This document shows positions 50,326-52,199 of a DNA stretch of 52,199 bases, piece after piece. Within the stretch, counting starts at the first letter, position 1. Each line of letters opens with the position of its first letter. Source of the stretch: Treponema sp. (GTDB taxonomy: Bacteria > Spirochaetota > Spirochaetia > Treponematales > Breznakiellaceae); NCBI GenBank assembly GCA_009788065.1, contig WQSF01000007.1, positions 7,950 to 60,148 of the forward strand, in the 5' to 3' direction. Below the pieces are notes generated by a model that ran no database searches, was not told where the DNA came from, and saw only the letters and a list, made by a program, of their open reading frames with translations. The position numbers were made by a program, and so were the translations under genes.

Positions 50326-51451
50326 TCCTCTGCGCCGACTCGGCTAGTCTGTCACGTGTAAGAGAGCCGTCTTCAAGCGCTTTAATAAATTCGGCATGTG
50401 TATCTTTTAAATGCGAAGGCCATACCAGGATCATATCGGAACCTGCCACGACAGAACGAACTGCGGCTTCTTCTACTTTAATACTGCCGGCGGCTGCCAT
50501 TGTAAAATCATCGCTTACAATAATGCCGTTAAAACCCAATTCGCCTCTAAGCCAGTCATTCATCACTGCGGAGGATAAGCTTGCAATTTCATCGTCAATT
50601 AAAGGAATCTTTGTGTGAGCTGCCATCACACCCCTTGCGCCGTCTTTAATGAGAGACGCGAAAGGCATAACAAGCCGATCGACAGATTCTCTGTCAAAGT
50701 CCAAAACCGAAGCTGAAAAATGAGGGTCTTTTCCCGCGCTTCCTGGAAAATGTTTAGCAACGCATAAAACCCCTGAGCGTTCCATACCCTTAATAAACGC
50801 GGACGCGCCAAGCATCGTAAAATAGGGATCAGCGCCGTAAGAGCGTTTTTCAAGAAAAACGCGGTTCTCATCGATAAGGTATTCGGCGACCGGGGCAAAA
50901 TTTAAATTTATGCCTAAACCTGCAATTTCACATCCTGCGTTAAAACTGTCGGTTTCAATCTGCGCAAGCGTATTTAATATTCCGATTTTTGATGACAGTT
51001 CCCAATAAGACGAAGCCGCAGGAAGAGTAGCGATACCGCTTCTGAAACGGTTAACAACGCCTCCTTCGTGGTCAACGGTTATAAAAGGAGGGACACCTGT
51101 TTCGTCCGCAATAAACTGCGCCGCTTCAGATATAAGAGATCGAATCGAGTCATTATCCGTGTTTAAATTATATCTGAAAAGGATTATGCCTCCTGCCGGG
51201 ATTTCTGAAAACATCTCCCGGTTTCCGGGACTCAAGGAGCTGTTTCCGTCGATCCCGCTTATCATGAGCTGGGCTGTAAGCAGGCTGTCGCTCATTGAGG
51301 ATACGATCTCCGCGGCGCGAATACGGTGTATGTCTATAACAGGCGCAGGCTCGTCAATTTGAATCTCTATATTGCGAATTTCCCTGTTACAGGCGGATAA
51401 AAGGAGAGCGATTAATGCCAAATTTAAAAAAATTAACCTTTTTACTGACAT
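50288..51451 (-). CDS. GH3-family beta-N-acetylhexosaminidase-like lipoprotein (NagZ-like)
   Basis: The protein has 387 residues from the ATG at 51451 (MSVKRLIFLNLAL), with a signal ending LLLSAC (about C21). The GH3 barrel holds VDHEGGVVNRF near 130-140, KHFPGSAGKDPHFS near 225-238 with the NagZ-type His in a flexible loop, and the nucleophile Asp in IIVSDDFTMAA near 310. NagZ normally removes GlcNAc from peptidoglycan in the cytoplasm; here the lipobox puts it in the periplasm or on the outer membrane. It may act in cell-wall recycling or on dietary glycans. An upstream ATG at 51472 is possible: it lies nine bases after TAGAAT. Confidence 0.9.
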   Translation of the reverse strand: MSVKRLIFLNLALIALLLSACNREIRNIEIQIDEPAPVIDIHRIRAAEIVSSMSDSLLTAQLMISGIDGNSSLSPGNREMFSEIPAGGIILFRYNLNTDNDSIRSLISEAAQFIADETGVPPFITVDHEGGVVNRFRSGIATLPAASSYWELSSKIGILNTLAQIETDSFNAGCEIAGLGINLNFAPVAEYLIDENRVFLEKRSYGADPYFTMLGASAFIKGMERSGVLCVAKHFPGSAGKDPHFSASVLDFDRESVDRLVMPFASLIKDGARGVMAAHTKIPLIDDEIASLSSAVMNDWLRGELGFNGIIVSDDFTMAAAGSIKVEEAAVRSVVAGSDMILVWPSHLKDTHAEFIKALEDGSLTRDRLAESAQRIIYEKLKMGLLE

Positions 51452-51525
51452 AAAAAAGAATGAATTACCCATATATTGACTATTCTACACTATCAATGTT
51501 AAATTTATAATATCCAGGAGGATAA

Positions 51526-52170
51526 ATGGAAGATAGGACATATAGTGTATCGCTGGCGAAAAATCCCTTAATAGCCGTAAATATTACCCCGGGTCATTTT
51601 ACAACAAATAATGTTCATACAAATAACTACCTCGATGTAAGCGAATTAAAGAGCAATACCGATATAGCCAGAGATGTCGCGAGGGAAATGGCAATCCCTT
51701 ATTTATCAAGCACTCTCGTAGATACGATTGTGTGTATGGAAAGAATGGAAGTTGTCGGCGCTTATCTTGCGCAGGAACTTAATCAGGACGGAACATCTGT
51801 AATGAATACCGGACGCAATATTCATGTTGTGTCTCCCATGACGAACGCGTACGGAAAATTGATTTTTGCCGACAGCGCGGTAAAATGGATTAACGGAAAA
51901 AATATTCTGCTTGTAATTTCTACGGTATCGTCAGGGCGTGTATTAAATATCACGATCGAATGTATTAATTACTACGGCGGAAAACTCGCTGGCGTATCCG
52001 CTTTATACCGCGCGTCAGAAATAAAAATCGGACAGCAGGTTAATTGTTTGTTTACAGCGGAAGATATTCCCGGATACAAACTTTACGATACAAACACTTG
52101 CGAACTTTGCAAGGGAGGCCAGAAACTTGACGCGATAATTTCAAGCGAAGGCTACACAAAACTGGAATAG
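51526..52170 (+). CDS. Phosphoribosyltransferase-like protein with altered PRPP loop
   Basis: The protein has 214 residues with a type I PRTase (orotate PRTase-like) pattern: IVCMERMEVVGAYLAQEL near 68-85, a beta-strand ILLVISTVSSGRVLN near 127-141 at the PRPP-loop position, ECINYYGGKLAGVSALY near 145-161, and a CELCKGGQKLD segment near 191-201 that recalls zinc-like Cys pairs in related proteins. The usual acidic pair and TTG core of the loop are missing (ISTVSSGR), so PRPP binding is doubtful. An AGGAGG ribosome binding site lies before the ATG, with TTGACT-17-TTAAAT or TATAAT upstream. A GGAG precedes the next gene just past the window. Confidence 0.7.
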   Translation: MEDRTYSVSLAKNPLIAVNITPGHFTTNNVHTNNYLDVSELKSNTDIARDVAREMAIPYLSSTLVDTIVCMERMEVVGAYLAQELNQDGTSVMNTGRNIHVVSPMTNAYGKLIFADSAVKWINGKNILLVISTVSSGRVLNITIECINYYGGKLAGVSALYRASEIKIGQQVNCLFTAEDIPGYKLYDTNTCELCKGGQKLDAIISSEGYTKLE

Positions 52171-52199
52171 AAAATTTAATTAACATAAAAAGGAGAAGT
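52171..52199 (+). other. Upstream region of next gene, cut by window edge
   Basis: The last 29 bases hold no coding sequence but contain AAAAAGGAGAAGT, a Shine-Dalgarno sequence pointing to a gene that starts just beyond the window and follows the PRTase-like gene closely. Confidence 0.5.

Noticed and set aside
1-52199. tRNA, rRNA or CRISPR
   Set aside because: Intergenic gaps were read for T-loop motifs and for regularly spaced repeats; none was found. Gaps are nearly all under 160 bases.

Overview
The window looks like a chromosome segment of a fibre-degrading spirochete of the Treponema type. This is an inference from gene content, not from a marker gene. Supporting signs are many lipoproteins with treponeme-like lipoboxes, a protein with two cyclic-nucleotide-binding domains, TPR and MORN proteins, bacteriohemerythrins, AT-rich intergenic DNA and very tight gene packing. 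No rRNA, tRNA, CRISPR array, transposase or phage gene was seen.

Region by region. (1) 1-9720 is a xylan-use cluster: a GH5 enzyme cut by the window edge, a NarL-type regulator with an unusual receiver, two GH10 xylanase lipoproteins around a GH30 lipoprotein, a cytoplasmic GH2 enzyme and UxuA mannonate dehydratase. Together they suggest outer-surface or periplasmic cleavage of glucuronoxylan and intracellular use of sugar and uronate. (2) 9799-12996 holds lipid-related genes (lipid kinase, acyltransferase, HAD phosphatase), a lipoprotein and DUF503. (3) 13020-24487 is an envelope region: a 1638-residue outer-membrane protein with SprA-like features, TPR and NHL lipoproteins, UPRTase, a probable omptin protease and DUF445. 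(4) 24468-28103 is a minus-strand group: rlmN, TPR protein, rsmD and two unknowns. (5) 28236-33179 holds a dual cNMP-binding protein, two exported proteins and clpC. (6) 33279-41727 has glgC, an mrfA/mrfB-like DNA repair pair split by a Q-rich exported glucosaminidase-like protein, argS and a MORN protein. (7) 41777-44709 is a biotin uptake operon, bioY-bioM-bioN-birA, with a BirA-box-like palindrome over its promoter. (8) 44868-47047 has efp and an IorA lacking its ferredoxin domain. (9) 47197-48657 is a cassette of two hemerythrins around two tiny zinc-ribbon lipoproteins. (10) 48710-52170 has a PAP2-like protein, a pseudouridine synthase, a GH3 lipoprotein and a PRTase-like protein.

Two themes cross the window. 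Many genes without a Shine-Dalgarno sequence have a -10 hexamer 5-8 bases before the ATG, which implies leaderless mRNAs; others have normal ribosome binding sites. Second, several family members carry altered key residues (response regulator, PlsC, PRTase, PAP2-like). Convergent genes repeatedly abut or overlap at their 3' ends. All promoter, operator and start-site statements come from reading the sequence and are not experimentally backed.
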